From contig JBHPHI010000002.1 of assembly GCA_042569595.1 (NCBI GenBank), positions 1-64,000 of the forward strand: a stretch of 64,000 nt of DNA. Direction: 5' to 3'. A program made the position numbers and the translations under genes. The notes beneath the pieces were generated by a model. That model did not search any database. It was not told the origin of the DNA and saw only the letters and a list, made by a program, of their open reading frames with translations. Shown here piece by piece: positions 1 to 9,931 of this stretch. Every line of letters starts with the position of its first letter. Within the stretch, counting starts at the first letter, position 1. Origin of the DNA: JBHPHI01 sp042569595. GTDB lineage: Bacteria; Patescibacteriota; Microgenomatia; UBA1400; 2-01-FULL-45-11.

Positions 1-2
1 TA

Positions 3-1034
3 TTTATAGAAAATCCGCTTAGAGCAGAATTTATTACAGGCAACCGAATAGTTACAACTATAGTGATGATAATCGCTATTTCAAAATATATATGGTTATT
101 AATTTTTCCTTTAAACTTAAACTACAACCACACAATTGTTGAGGGAATAAACAATTTTTTCCATCATGAATACTATTCAGGAAAAGAGATAACAATACCA
201 TCAGTTTCAAGCCCTAAATTTATTGCTTCAGCTATTTTTATAACGATCATTTCTGCATTTATAATAAAAACAAAAAAGAACAAACCTGTTGTTAGCTTTT
301 CAGTCATGTGGGTAGTGATCTCCTTGCTACCAGTAATGCAATTTATGCCTACATCAAGCCTATTTGCCGAAAGGTATTTGTATATATCTTCTTTCGGTTT
401 TACCCTTCTTCTTTCATGGATTATTAGTAAAGACATAAAAAAACACAAAAAATATTCACGAGCAGCCACCATTGCAACACTCATTATTACCTGCTTGTAC
501 TTCAGGGGAACGTACAGCAGGAATATGGATTGGAAAAACCCAATTACGTTTTGGACAAAAACTTTTTCTCAAAACCCAAAAAGTAGTTTTGTAAACAGTG
601 AAGTTGCAAAGGCATATTCAGACAGGGGAAATAGAGAAAATGCAAAGAAATACATAATAAATGCAGTTGAGTTAAACCCTGAGAATCCTATTAACATATT
701 TAATTTAGCAACAATATATTTTCAGGAGAAAGACTATGAACAAGCGATCTCTTTATTTCAAAAATCTATTGAATTAAAACCAGAATTTTTTCAAGCCTAT
801 GCAGGAATAGGAAATGTTTTATTAGAGTTGAATCAAAATTCAGAAGCAGAGATTTTTTATAAAAAATCTCTATTGATTAATCCAAATCACGTAGAATCAC
901 TTATTAATTTGAGCACATCATTTCTAAGGCAAAATAAAAAAGAGGAAGCTCTTTCGATTTTAATAAAAGCAAAAAAAATGGCTCCACACATAAAAGAAAT
1001 TGACCAAGCACTACGACAAGTAAGAGAAAACTAA
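3..1034 (+). CDS. TMTC-like membrane glycosyltransferase with TPR repeats (5' end outside window)
   Basis: The frame is open to the left edge, so the N-terminus is missing; the first internal Met is at 63. What remains is a run of hydrophobic segments followed by three to four TPR units over the last ~130 residues (repeated pattern of A..Y and N/K-P spacing). The motif FAERYLYIS just before the last membrane segments matches the AERYLY signature of DUF1736/TMTC O-mannosyltransferases. The complete gene at 7307-8863 has the same architecture and FAERYLYIA, so the two are paralogues. Membrane GT-C enzyme is inferred; the donor-site Asp residues would lie upstream of the window. Confidence 0.7.
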   Translation, partial: FIENPLRAEFITGNRIVTTIVMIIAISKYIWLLIFPLNLNYNHTIVEGINNFFHHEYYSGKEITIPSVSSPKFIASAIFITIISAFIIKTKKNKPVVSFSVMWVVISLLPVMQFMPTSSLFAERYLYISSFGFTLLLSWIISKDIKKHKKYSRAATIATLIITCLYFRGTYSRNMDWKNPITFWTKTFSQNPKSSFVNSEVAKAYSDRGNRENAKKYIINAVELNPENPINIFNLATIYFQEKDYEQAISLFQKSIELKPEFFQAYAGIGNVLLELNQNSEAEIFYKKSLLINPNHVESLINLSTSFLRQNKKEEALSILIKAKKMAPHIKEIDQALRQVREN

Positions 1035-1043
1035 ACTAAAATC

Positions 1044-1907
1044 TTATTCACCGACAAAAATCACCGCATCGAAATCACTATCTTGAGTGAGAATTGTTGA
1101 AGACGAGGCAGCAAAATAATCATCCGCTAGTAGGGTTAGAAGATTTGACAAAACCATACCCTCATTTTCTTTTATTGCTACTGTAACACCTTCAGACTCC
1201 ACATTAGTTAATTCAAGGTCAACATTGTCGTATCCAGAGCTTTTCAAAAGAGAGATTATTTTGGAAACAGAGTCCGTTTCTATTGCAGTTTTTACCCTTA
1301 CCTTCAACACATTTTCTTCAGAAACCCCCTCCTTATCCGAAGTTACTTCCTCATTTTGCTCTTGGGTTGCTTTAGAATCAAACATTCCAGAAATAGACCA
1401 ACCAAGCTGGTTTTTAAGGTATGACGAAATAGGTATGACCCACAAGGACATTACTATCAATCCTAAAACAAGAAGAAAAATTGATTTTTTAACCCTGAAC
1501 ACATAATAATCCTGGCTATTTTCAAGCTGTTTTTCTATAGTTTTAGCTACAATCTCATCTTCTGAGAGTTCATCAATTTTTACATCTTTATCTAATTCGT
1601 TTATGGCTTCTCTTGCGGAAATTACTCCATCACCGTTTGTGTCGAATTTTTTACTGACTCTTTTTAATTCACTAGACTCTTCATCTCTTTTTTTCCCAAC
1701 CTTCGACAATTTATCAAGAAGTTTTTTCTTTGGTTTTTCTTTAGATGTCTCAACCTCTTCTGCTTCTTTATCAACACCCTCACCACTCTTTTGATTTACG
1801 TCTTGAGAACCCTCCTTCTCAGTAGGAGAACTGTCTTTTACTGTTTGTTCCTCAGGGTAGTTTGTTTCGAGTTCCTTTTCCGTTTTCGCCTTCTTTTTAT
1901 CTGCCAT
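1044..1907 (-). CDS. Membrane protein with EF-hand and LytR_C-like domain
   Basis: 287 residues. Residues 1-85 are charged and low in complexity (Lys/Glu rich). Residues 89-100 (DTNGDGVISARE) form a complete EF-hand calcium-binding loop. One membrane helix lies at about 143-164. The C-terminal ~85 residues have the alternating beta-alpha-beta pattern of LytR_C domains: repeated short helices, then a hydrophobic strand ending in DAVIFVGE. The N-terminus is predicted cytoplasmic and the LytR_C-like part outside. Start chosen for the TAAGGAAAT sequence before ATG. It lies 10 nt downstream of glgP on the same strand, so the two are probably cotranscribed. A cell-envelope role is inferred. Confidence 0.55.
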   Translation of the reverse strand: MADKKKAKTEKELETNYPEEQTVKDSSPTEKEGSQDVNQKSGEGVDKEAEEVETSKEKPKKKLLDKLSKVGKKRDEESSELKRVSKKFDTNGDGVISAREAINELDKDVKIDELSEDEIVAKTIEKQLENSQDYYVFRVKKSIFLLVLGLIVMSLWVIPISSYLKNQLGWSISGMFDSKATQEQNEEVTSDKEGVSEENVLKVRVKTAIETDSVSKIISLLKSSGYDNVDLELTNVESEGVTVAIKENEGMVLSNLLTLLADDYFAASSSTILTQDSDFDAVIFVGE

Positions 1908-1917
1908 ATTTCCTTAA

Positions 1918-3579
1918 TTACTCATCATCTTCAGCATATAGCATTTCCTGATATTCTTGAAGCATTCTTTTTGAGCTAAATTTATGTGCAAGGCCAATAG
2001 ATTTTTGCATCTTTGATACCCATTCATGTGGAATGTTGTCGCTACCTCTATTGTAATACTGAGAAATAATGTCATGTTCAAGTCTTAAATAAAAGGAATC
2101 AGATAAGTGTCTTCCGTCCAATGTCCACCCAATTTCTTGCCAGTCTACTTCAGCAGTCCATCCATCCTCTACTGTTAACTGGAGCACTCCATTTGCAGCG
2201 GCCTTCATTCCTGATGTTCCCGAAGCTTCTTGACCAGGAGTAGGTGTATTAACCCAAACATCAGATCCTCTTACCATCATTTGTGAAACATCGATATCAT
2301 AATTTGGAATAAACAAGGCATGACCGGACAATTCCTCTTGCATGTATTCAACAATCATTTGCAGCATTTTTTTTGCAGACTCATCTTTAACATGAGCTCT
2401 TCCAGCCATAAGCAACTGAACGGGCCTTTCCTTATTTTTTAGGGTATTTGCAAATCTAGTTATATCTTCAAACAAGGCATTTGGCCTCTTATATCCAGCT
2501 ATTCTTCTAGCCCAGGATATGACAAGGCGAGAGGGGTCAAAAGAATAACCAGTTTTTTCTTTCACAAAATCAGACAGTTCTCGCTTTTTTTTCTTATGAG
2601 TTTTCCATAAAGACTTTATGGAGTGTTGCTCTCGCGCAATTTCTTCATCCTGCCAAGTAGGTAAATGAACTCCATTTGTTATACCTACCCAACTGTATTC
2701 TGGCCATATATTTTTTGATAATTCATAATGAACTTTACTTACAGCAGAGGCTTTTCTAGAAGTATTTAGGGCAAATTCTGTCAAGCTAAATTTGCTGGTA
2801 GATTTATCTATCCCATCGCTTAAAAGCTCATCAATTGAGACACCCATTTTTTCCGCATAATATTGACCGTAATTTCTAAGAATTTCAGAATCATATGCTT
2901 GATTTCCCGCGCGGACCAATGTGTGGTTTGTGTATACAGTTGAAGATTTTGCTTTTTCTTTTGCTTCTTCATAGCTCATTCCATTTCTATCCATAAATTT
3001 TCTAATGAGTTGCCAATGAAGAAAGGCTGGGCGACCCTCATTTACATGAAAAATCCTAGGTTCAATATTTAAGGAAGTTAAAAGTTTGACTCCACCAATC
3101 CCAAGCACAAGCTGTTGTTTTATTAGAGATTCTTCACTGCCAAAATACAGTGCATGTGCAATCCCTCGATCTTCCACTGCGTTTTGGTCAGTGTAGGTAT
3201 CAAGAAGGTAGAGTGTGGATTTATTTACTGTTCTTTTCCAAACTCTAGCCCAAACATCTTGAGTGGTTAAATGAACACGAACAAATAGTGGTTGATCAGG
3301 ATCATCAGCATCGTATACATGCTCAAACCCACTTGAGACGGGATCAATCTCTACATCTTTTTCTGTTTGCCACCCATGAGCATCAAGAATTTGTTTTGCA
3401 TTCCCACCGCGATACATTAAACCAACAGCTACAAAGGGAAGGGATTGGTCAGCAGCGGCTTTTACGGTATCTCCAGCCAAAACACCCAGCCCTCCTGCGT
3501 ATAAGGGCAGGTCTGATTTGAAGCCATACTCAGCACAAAAATACGCAACCGGTTTATCGGAGGACAGATCCCGATACAT
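1918..3579 (-). CDS. glgP: Alpha-glucan (glycogen/maltodextrin) phosphorylase
   Basis: 553 residues, the short GT35 form known from Thermotoga and archaea, which lacks the long regulatory N-terminus of E. coli GlgP. The N-terminus reads AYFCAEYGF and YAGGLGVLAGD, a family signature. The PLP-binding motif EASGTSGMK is intact, with the Schiff-base Lys near residue 459. The enzyme releases glucose-1-phosphate from alpha-1,4-glucan in the cytoplasm. AAAGGAGAC precedes ATG. It is divergent from the glgA operon, with ~90 nt between start codons, so synthesis and breakdown can be controlled from one intergenic region. Confidence 0.9.
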   Translation of the reverse strand: MYRDLSSDKPVAYFCAEYGFKSDLPLYAGGLGVLAGDTVKAAADQSLPFVAVGLMYRGGNAKQILDAHGWQTEKDVEIDPVSSGFEHVYDADDPDQPLFVRVHLTTQDVWARVWKRTVNKSTLYLLDTYTDQNAVEDRGIAHALYFGSEESLIKQQLVLGIGGVKLLTSLNIEPRIFHVNEGRPAFLHWQLIRKFMDRNGMSYEEAKEKAKSSTVYTNHTLVRAGNQAYDSEILRNYGQYYAEKMGVSIDELLSDGIDKSTSKFSLTEFALNTSRKASAVSKVHYELSKNIWPEYSWVGITNGVHLPTWQDEEIAREQHSIKSLWKTHKKKKRELSDFVKEKTGYSFDPSRLVISWARRIAGYKRPNALFEDITRFANTLKNKERPVQLLMAGRAHVKDESAKKMLQMIVEYMQEELSGHALFIPNYDIDVSQMMVRGSDVWVNTPTPGQEASGTSGMKAAANGVLQLTVEDGWTAEVDWQEIGWTLDGRHLSDSFYLRLEHDIISQYYNRGSDNIPHEWVSKMQKSIGLAHKFSSKRMLQEYQEMLYAEDDE

Positions 3580-3656
3580 AGTCTCCTTTAAATATACTAA
3601 TTCAAGCTAACACGAAACGATTTGTCCTGGCAAGGTAAAAACAAATATTTTTGAGT

Positions 3657-3662
3657 TATACT
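3657..3662 (+). promoter_or_regulatory. -10 box (TATACT) of the glgA operon
   Basis: TATACT ends 7 nt before the ATG at 3670 and no SD lies between, so the transcript would start at or next to the start codon (leaderless). The divergent glgP leader begins within the same 90-nt region. Confidence 0.5.
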
Positions 3663-3669
3663 AGTAATC

Positions 3670-4350
3670 ATGATTAGACAAAAAACAAAAAATTTTACAA
3701 AATCGCAGCTATTAATAATCTTATTTGCCTTGATTGGAATAGTATTTTTTGCTATTTCAAAACCAAGAAAATCAGAAAAATCCAATCAAAATTTCAAAAT
3801 GAATCGTCATTTTCAAAATTTTGTATTTTTTAATACTGAGGTGATTGGGAATCAAGACAGAACACAGATATACATACCCTTCTCTTTTGAGAAAAAACAC
3901 ATAGATCTTTGGTTTGGATACTACTTGGAGGAAAAACAGCCAAAAGAATGGCTTATATACCATCCACAACTTTTTAATTTGAGTTGGGATAAGATTTTAG
4001 AAAATGAAATAAGTTTGTATCAAAAAGAAAAAAAATATGAATCCGTAAAAGATTTTTTAGAAAATCCTAGTGGGGAAATATACGCAGACACATACATTAT
4101 TGGGGAATATGAAAGACTGGATGCAAAACCTCTTTATACTGATTTAAACCTTGAAGAAATTGATTACATTATCACAACAGAGATTCCAGTAAGGTTTGAT
4201 AATGGAACGTTTTATTATGAAAACATAATCAATTCTACAGAAGCGGTAAGGAACAGTGATGATCAGGTAAAATGGTACATCAGAGCTCCCTCGGCAACAG
4301 AAGATAATGCTTTTTATCTAGGAAACATAGACATTACTTATTTACAATAA
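3670..4350 (+). CDS. Membrane-anchored protein of unknown function, first gene of glgA operon
   Basis: 226 residues, family not recognised. Residues 12-31 form one hydrophobic N-terminal helix (a signal anchor), followed by a ~190-residue soluble domain rich in aromatic and acidic residues, probably mostly beta. No catalytic motif is evident. The stop is 1 nt from the glgA start, so translation is probably coupled. Position suggests a link to envelope or polysaccharide metabolism, but this is only context. Confidence 0.6.
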   Translation: MIRQKTKNFTKSQLLIILFALIGIVFFAISKPRKSEKSNQNFKMNRHFQNFVFFNTEVIGNQDRTQIYIPFSFEKKHIDLWFGYYLEEKQPKEWLIYHPQLFNLSWDKILENEISLYQKEKKYESVKDFLENPSGEIYADTYIIGEYERLDAKPLYTDLNLEEIDYIITTEIPVRFDNGTFYYENIINSTEAVRNSDDQVKWYIRAPSATEDNAFYLGNIDITYLQ

Positions 4351-4351
4351 A

Positions 4352-5767
4352 ATGCGAATTTTATACGCAGCAGATGAGGCATATCCACTCTTCAAAATTG
4401 GTGGACTTGGAGATGTTGCAGGCACCTTACCCAAAGAGTTAAAAAACCAAGCAACTGATATTTCTATTATTATCCCAGGACATCCAGAGATATCTTTATT
4501 AGGACAAAACTGGACAGAAGAAAATAGTTTTAATGTAAATTACGACAATGAAGACTTAAGAATAAAAATCGTAAAAGGTTTGCTTCCGGAAACAAACATT
4601 CCTGTATTTCTAGTTCAGGAAAACAAATATATTTCCCAGAAAACAGATGCTTCAGATAATCATGCAGATAAATTTACGGTGTTTTCTTTTGCTGTAAGCA
4701 AGTGGCTTTCATTGATTGAAAATAAGTTCGATATTATTCATTTAAACGACTGGCACACAGCACTCATACCAGTAATCAGCGCTCATATATACGAAGAGAA
4801 GGAGCAAAAGTATTTATTAACAATTCACAATTTAATGTACCAAGGAGCTACAAGCACTCCTATTCTTCAAAAACTTAGACTGCCTAAAGAGAAATGCCAT
4901 ATATTAAAATGGGACTCTCAAGACGACCACATAAACATATTACTGGAAGGACTATTGCATGTTGATGCAATCAATACCGTCAGCAAGAACTATGTAAAAG
5001 AAATATTGACTAGCGAATACGGGGAGCGAATCGAGAAGATTATAAAAACTAGGAAGAGAGATCTATTTGGTATTTTAAATGGATTAGATACAACTGTTTT
5101 TGATCCAAAAATTGATAAACACATATACCAAAATTTTGACGTCAACACACATATAGAAGGTAAAAAAAACAACAAATCAAAACTACAACAAGAACTGAGA
5201 TTAGAACAAGATACAGGCAAAGTATTGCTGGGTTTTGTTGGTAGGGTGGATCCAGGACAAAAAGGAGTTCAATTAATAATTGAGGCCTTAAATCAGAGAA
5301 AATTAATTTCAGACAACCTACAATTTGTTTTTTTAGGAACAGGAGATCCAGATTTAGAAACACAACTACACCAAGTTTCACAAGATAGACGCAACGTCAG
5401 AGTGATTACAAGGTATGATGAGCCTTTAGCAGCAAAAATTTACGCGGCGTCTGATCTTTTTATTATTCCATCAAGATTTGAACCATGCGGCCTTATTCAA
5501 TTAATTGCCATGAAATACGGTTCTATTCCAATTGCAAGGAGTACAGGTGGCCTAAAAGATACAATAAGACACCAAGAAACCGGGTTTTTATTCAACGAAT
5601 ATTCAACTGAAGCAATGGTTAATTCATTAAATGAGGCTATAGAGACAATAAAGAACGAAAACACAAAAAATGAAATGATAACAAGAGGGATGAGGCAAGA
5701 TTTTTCATGGGTTAAATCAGCAAAAGAATATATTTCTTTATACAAAAAAATCCTAGAGAATAAGTAA
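4352..5767 (+). CDS. glgA: Glycogen (starch) synthase, GT5
   Basis: 471 residues, the usual GlgA length. The ADP-glucose-binding K-x-G-G-L motif is at 15-19 (KIGGLGDVAGTLP). The C-terminal GT-B half carries the retaining-GT signature SRFEPCGLIQLIAMKYG and then STGGLKDT. It transfers glucose from a nucleotide sugar to the non-reducing end of alpha-1,4-glucan. It is the second gene of a six-gene operon (3670-10669) whose intergenic gaps are 1-9 nt. No branching enzyme or ADP-glucose pyrophosphorylase gene is in the window. Confidence 0.92.
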   Translation: MRILYAADEAYPLFKIGGLGDVAGTLPKELKNQATDISIIIPGHPEISLLGQNWTEENSFNVNYDNEDLRIKIVKGLLPETNIPVFLVQENKYISQKTDASDNHADKFTVFSFAVSKWLSLIENKFDIIHLNDWHTALIPVISAHIYEEKEQKYLLTIHNLMYQGATSTPILQKLRLPKEKCHILKWDSQDDHINILLEGLLHVDAINTVSKNYVKEILTSEYGERIEKIIKTRKRDLFGILNGLDTTVFDPKIDKHIYQNFDVNTHIEGKKNNKSKLQQELRLEQDTGKVLLGFVGRVDPGQKGVQLIIEALNQRKLISDNLQFVFLGTGDPDLETQLHQVSQDRRNVRVITRYDEPLAAKIYAASDLFIIPSRFEPCGLIQLIAMKYGSIPIARSTGGLKDTIRHQETGFLFNEYSTEAMVNSLNEAIETIKNENTKNEMITRGMRQDFSWVKSAKEYISLYKKILENK

Positions 5768-5770
5768 GAG

Positions 5771-7297
5771 ATGTTGGCAAAAATTAATTCAGCTGCCACG
5801 ATCGGCTTAGATGGAGTATTAATAGATGTAGAGGTTGATGTTGCCTCAAGGGGCCTACCTAGTCTTTCAATAGTTGGTCTTCCAGACAAGGCCGTGGAGG
5901 AAGCAAAAGACAGGGTAAGAACAGCTTTGCATAATGTGGGCACTCAATTTCCCCCTAAAAAAATAACAATTAATCTAGCCCCTGCCGATATTCCAAAAGA
6001 AGGTCCGGGATACGACTTGCCGATTGCAGTGGGGATTCTTTTAGCAGCCGGAGAGTTTGATGCAAGAGTAGACAACTCAATTTTTGTAGGGGAGTTATCG
6101 CTTGATGGATCAGTTAGGCACGCAAAAGGAATACTTCCTATTGTGTTAACAGCAAAAAAATATGGAATAAAAAAAATGTATATTCCAAAATCGAATGCAA
6201 GAGAAGCGGCTGTAATTAGGGATATAGAAATATTTCCAGTGAATTCTTTAAAAGAATTAATCAATCATCTTACGAACGTAGTGCCGATCTTACCTCAAAA
6301 GCAGATTGAATTTGTCAGTATAGTTAGGGAAGAAAAATCTGATTTTGATATGTGTGATGTTCATGGGCAAGAGCAGGCAAAAAGGGCTTTAGAAATTGCG
6401 GCTGCTGGGGGTCACAATGTATTTATGAACGGCGCTCCAGGGTCTGGAAAAACTATGTTAGCCAGAACATTTCCCACAATATTACCAAGCCTCACGGAAA
6501 AAGAATCTTTAGAAGTGACAAGGATCTATTCAATTACTGGAAGTATAAGTTCTGGGAAAACCCTAATTACCAACAGACCATTTAGAAGCCCTCATCACAC
6601 CACTAGTAGGATTGGGCTAATTGGAGGAGGAGCAAAGCCAAAACCAGGAGAAATATCATTAGCTCACAGAGGAGTGCTTTTCTTGGACGAGTTTCCAGAG
6701 TTTCCAAGACACGTTTTGGAGAGCTTAAGACAACCAATTGAAGACGGGTATGTTCAAATATCTAGAGCTGCTGGAACTGTTGTGTTTCCTACAAAGTTCA
6801 CTTTAATAGCGGCTGCGAACCCATGTCCATGTGGGTATTTTTTGTCAAAAAAAAGAGAATGTAAATGCTTGTCCGGAAACATTAATAGATATCAAAAGAA
6901 AGTCTCGGGGCCAATTATTGATAGAATTGACCTTCATGTTCAAGTTTCAGAGGTCGAAATATCAAAATTATCAAAAGAAAACACAAATACTGAAAAGTCT
7001 GCAGAAATAAGAAACAGAGTTGAAAAATCAAGATTAATGCAGCTTGATAGGTATAGTGGAATTAGTGTTATTTATAATTCTGAACTGAGCACAAAACAAG
7101 TAAAAATATTTTGCAAACTTGAAAAAGACGTAAGAGCTTTATTAACAGAAGCAACAGCAAAACTAGGCCTCACTGCAAGAAGTTATTTTAAGATAATTAA
7201 AATCTCCAGAACAATAGCCGATTTAGATGGGGAAGGTCAAATTAAGGCCAATCATATTGCAGAAGCTTTACAATATAGACCACAGCAACAAAATTAA
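5771..7297 (+). CDS. comM: ComM/YifB-family Mg-chelatase-like AAA+ ATPase
   Basis: 508 residues, full length. The N-terminal ~170 residues form the ChlI/Lon-S5-like domain (start MLAKINSAATIGLDG, then the ADIPKEGPGYDLPIA signature). Walker A GAPGSGKT is near 220, Walker B VLFLDEFPEF near 302, and a four-Cys site (CPCGYF and CKC) near 350-368. In ComM this protein is a helicase that drives branch migration during natural transformation. Gap to glgA is 3 nt. Its presence in a sugar operon probably reflects gene packing rather than shared function. Confidence 0.9.
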   Translation: MLAKINSAATIGLDGVLIDVEVDVASRGLPSLSIVGLPDKAVEEAKDRVRTALHNVGTQFPPKKITINLAPADIPKEGPGYDLPIAVGILLAAGEFDARVDNSIFVGELSLDGSVRHAKGILPIVLTAKKYGIKKMYIPKSNAREAAVIRDIEIFPVNSLKELINHLTNVVPILPQKQIEFVSIVREEKSDFDMCDVHGQEQAKRALEIAAAGGHNVFMNGAPGSGKTMLARTFPTILPSLTEKESLEVTRIYSITGSISSGKTLITNRPFRSPHHTTSRIGLIGGGAKPKPGEISLAHRGVLFLDEFPEFPRHVLESLRQPIEDGYVQISRAAGTVVFPTKFTLIAAANPCPCGYFLSKKRECKCLSGNINRYQKKVSGPIIDRIDLHVQVSEVEISKLSKENTNTEKSAEIRNRVEKSRLMQLDRYSGISVIYNSELSTKQVKIFCKLEKDVRALLTEATAKLGLTARSYFKIIKISRTIADLDGEGQIKANHIAEALQYRPQQQN

Positions 7298-7306
7298 AAT
7301 TACAAA

Positions 7307-8863
7307 ATGAGAAATTTTTTTAAACACCATAGATTACTTTTATTAAGCTTGGCAATAATCACAGTTATTTTTTGGCAAATAACTAACGGGGAGTTCGTTT
7401 GGGATGACTATTATTTTATTGTTGGTTGGGAAGAAATTAAAAATCCACTAGAAAACTTTGGAAAACTTTTATCAGGAAATATTCCAATTGCAGAGGGAAA
7501 AATTTATCGTCCTTTAAGAAGCATTTTTTATTCTATTAGCTACAAGTTTTGGGGAGAAAACCCGACAGGATACAAGGTGCAGGCGCTCATTGTTCATTTA
7601 ATTTCTGCAGCAGTTTGTTATTTTACTTCACTAAAAATACTAAAAAACAAAAAACAATCAACAATATCTAGCATATTATTTGGAATTCACCCTATGGTAG
7701 TGGAGGCTGTTGCCTTTACTACTGCAAGTTTTGACACCATAGGAAACATGTTCTTTTTAATATCTTTCTACACTTATCTAATCAGCAAAAACAAAAAAAC
7801 AACAGTGCTTAAAAAAATATCATATATCAGCGCATTTATCGCTTTTTTTACAAATGAACTTACTCTTACCCTCCCACTGATAATTATCATTTATGACATG
7901 GTTATGGAAAAAAATTCATTCAAGAATATTAAAAAAATGTTCTCAACATATAAACCATATTTAATTATTAACGGATCATATTGGCTTACTAGAGTATTTG
8001 TAAAAGTTAGTTCGGCTGAAAAAGAGTATAGAATACTAGGGTCTCTGTATTCTTCAAGTTTGGTCATGGTTAGGGCAGTTGTCAAATATATTCAATTATT
8101 GTTATTTCCTATTAGATCTACCAACAATCATGTTGTATACAGGAATGTGACCAATCTTTATCATGCAGATTTTAATTTTCCAGAAAACAACTTTATTCCA
8201 GACATTCTAGATCCAGAAATTTTATTAAGCGGATTAGTAATTATTTTACTAATTCTCTTTTCTATCAAATTCTCTAAAAAACTATCAGTAACTTCTTTTT
8301 CTTTATTAACAATTCTAATTTCACTAACTCCAGTACTTCAGATTTTCCCCTCACAAACCGTGTTTGCAGAAAGATACTTATATATAGCAATTTTCTTTTT
8401 TAGCATTCTCTTGGTGGATCTACTATTCAGAATTAAACAAAAAGAATTATCCTCCATGTTAATAATTGTAATAATTTTGTTTTTTTCGATTAAATCTGAA
8501 AAAAACATAAATACATGGAAAACTCGAAAATCTCTTTGGCTAAACGCAAATAAATACACTCCACAAAGCGCAATGACAGCAGTAAATATTGGGCTAATAG
8601 AGTATGTAAGTGGCAATCATGAGGTCGGCATCTCCATGTTAGAAAAAGCAATAGACTTAAATCCGAACAATTTTTTTGCTAGAAAAAAATTAGCGTATCT
8701 ATATTTAGATCAAGAAAATATTGAATTAGCAATCAAGCAATATAATATATTAATAAAAAGAAATCCAGACAAAAATGTAGCCCTCAAGACAGTCGGAGAT
8801 ATTTTTAAATCTGAAGGATATCCACAAATTGCGGAACAATACTATCAAAAAATAATAAACTAA
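7307..8863 (+). CDS. TMTC-like membrane glycosyltransferase with TPR repeats
   Basis: 518 residues, complete. A first membrane helix is followed by the loop FVWDDYYF (Asp33-Asp34), the acidic pair expected in the first external loop of GT-C glycosyltransferases. Many hydrophobic helices follow to about residue 400, including FAERYLYIA. The last ~110 residues contain TPR-like helical hairpins. The family is like eukaryotic TMTC O-mannosyltransferases (DUF1736). It is paralogous to the partial gene at the left edge. A likely role is lipid-linked sugar transfer to exported proteins; donor and acceptor are unknown. Confidence 0.75.
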   Translation: MRNFFKHHRLLLLSLAIITVIFWQITNGEFVWDDYYFIVGWEEIKNPLENFGKLLSGNIPIAEGKIYRPLRSIFYSISYKFWGENPTGYKVQALIVHLISAAVCYFTSLKILKNKKQSTISSILFGIHPMVVEAVAFTTASFDTIGNMFFLISFYTYLISKNKKTTVLKKISYISAFIAFFTNELTLTLPLIIIIYDMVMEKNSFKNIKKMFSTYKPYLIINGSYWLTRVFVKVSSAEKEYRILGSLYSSSLVMVRAVVKYIQLLLFPIRSTNNHVVYRNVTNLYHADFNFPENNFIPDILDPEILLSGLVIILLILFSIKFSKKLSVTSFSLLTILISLTPVLQIFPSQTVFAERYLYIAIFFFSILLVDLLFRIKQKELSSMLIIVIILFFSIKSEKNINTWKTRKSLWLNANKYTPQSAMTAVNIGLIEYVSGNHEVGISMLEKAIDLNPNNFFARKKLAYLYLDQENIELAIKQYNILIKRNPDKNVALKTVGDIFKSEGYPQIAEQYYQKIIN

Positions 8864-8864
8864 A

Positions 8865-9923
8865 ATGAATTCTGAGAAAGAAAAAGAAAAAAACATCAAC
8901 ATTTTTTTAATTATTTTCATTGCAATATTTTCATCCCTAATAACATTTTTAATTTCTTATTTTCTTTTCAACAAAAATTCAATAATATCTCCAATTGGAG
9001 ACGCAATCACCCAGATTATTGAAAGAGAAAAACTCTTAGAAAAATACTCATTTGAAAATTTAGCAAATTCACCGATCAATAAAAGTGAGATAGTTTTAGG
9101 AGAAATAATTAAAGAAGAAGAAAGGCATAGTTCATATAATTTTTTTATCGAAGTTGAGGGTCAAAAGGTGTCTGGTCAGATCAATATTCCAAAAATCCAA
9201 AATCCAACCAACGGGTTTCCAGTGCTGGTAATGAATAGGGGGTTTATTGATCCTGAAATATATCAAACAGGTATGGGAACAAAAAATGCTGCAGGGTATT
9301 TTGCAAGAAATGGGTTTATCACAATAGCCCCAGACTTTTTAGGATTTGGTGAATCTGATCAAGAAGACGCAAATCCAATGGCAGCCAGAGTTAAAAAACC
9401 TGTAACTACAATTACAATTTTAAATTCAATTTCATCTTTGAATCAATTTACAAAAGCTGACAGAAACAACATTTTTATGTGGGGACATAGTAATGGCGGG
9501 CAAATATCTCTTTCAGTATTAGAAATTTTAGGAAAGTCTCCATATTGGAATAAAGAGATTCCCACAACATTATGGGCCCCTGTAAGCAAGGGGTTTCCAT
9601 ACAATATTTTGTACTATACCGACGATGGAGATTATGGGAAAGCGCTAAGGAAGGTGTTGTTTGAGTTTGAATTAGATTACGACACTGATAAGTACTCAAT
9701 TCACAAATATTTCGATTGGGTAAACTCTCCTATTCAAATTCATCAGGGAACAAGTGATATATTTATCCCCACGTCATGGTCAGATGATCTAGTAAAGAAG
9801 CTAAAAGAAAATGAAATAAAAGTGAAATATTACAAGTATCAAGGGGCCGATCATAACCTAAAACCTAGTTGGGGGGTTGTGGTAGAAAGAGACTTGGTCT
9901 TTTTTAAATCTTATATACAATAA
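8865..9923 (+). CDS. Membrane-anchored alpha/beta hydrolase (S9/dienelactone-type)
   Basis: 352 residues. Residues 12-34 form an N-terminal anchor, so the catalytic domain is likely extracytoplasmic. The nucleophile elbow is GHSNGG (Ser near 208); the acid is probably the Asp in GTSDIFIP (~297) and the base the His in GADHNL (~328), giving the order Ser-Asp-His. An oxyanion strand VLVMNRG and the segment PDFLGFGESD fit acyl-peptidase/esterase members. Gap to the preceding gene is 1 nt. Substrate unknown; peptidase versus esterase cannot be separated by eye. Confidence 0.75.
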   Translation: MNSEKEKEKNINIFLIIFIAIFSSLITFLISYFLFNKNSIISPIGDAITQIIEREKLLEKYSFENLANSPINKSEIVLGEIIKEEERHSSYNFFIEVEGQKVSGQINIPKIQNPTNGFPVLVMNRGFIDPEIYQTGMGTKNAAGYFARNGFITIAPDFLGFGESDQEDANPMAARVKKPVTTITILNSISSLNQFTKADRNNIFMWGHSNGGQISLSVLEILGKSPYWNKEIPTTLWAPVSKGFPYNILYYTDDGDYGKALRKVLFEFELDYDTDKYSIHKYFDWVNSPIQIHQGTSDIFIPTSWSDDLVKKLKENEIKVKYYKYQGADHNLKPSWGVVVERDLVFFKSYIQ

Positions 9924-9931
9924 TTGTTCAT

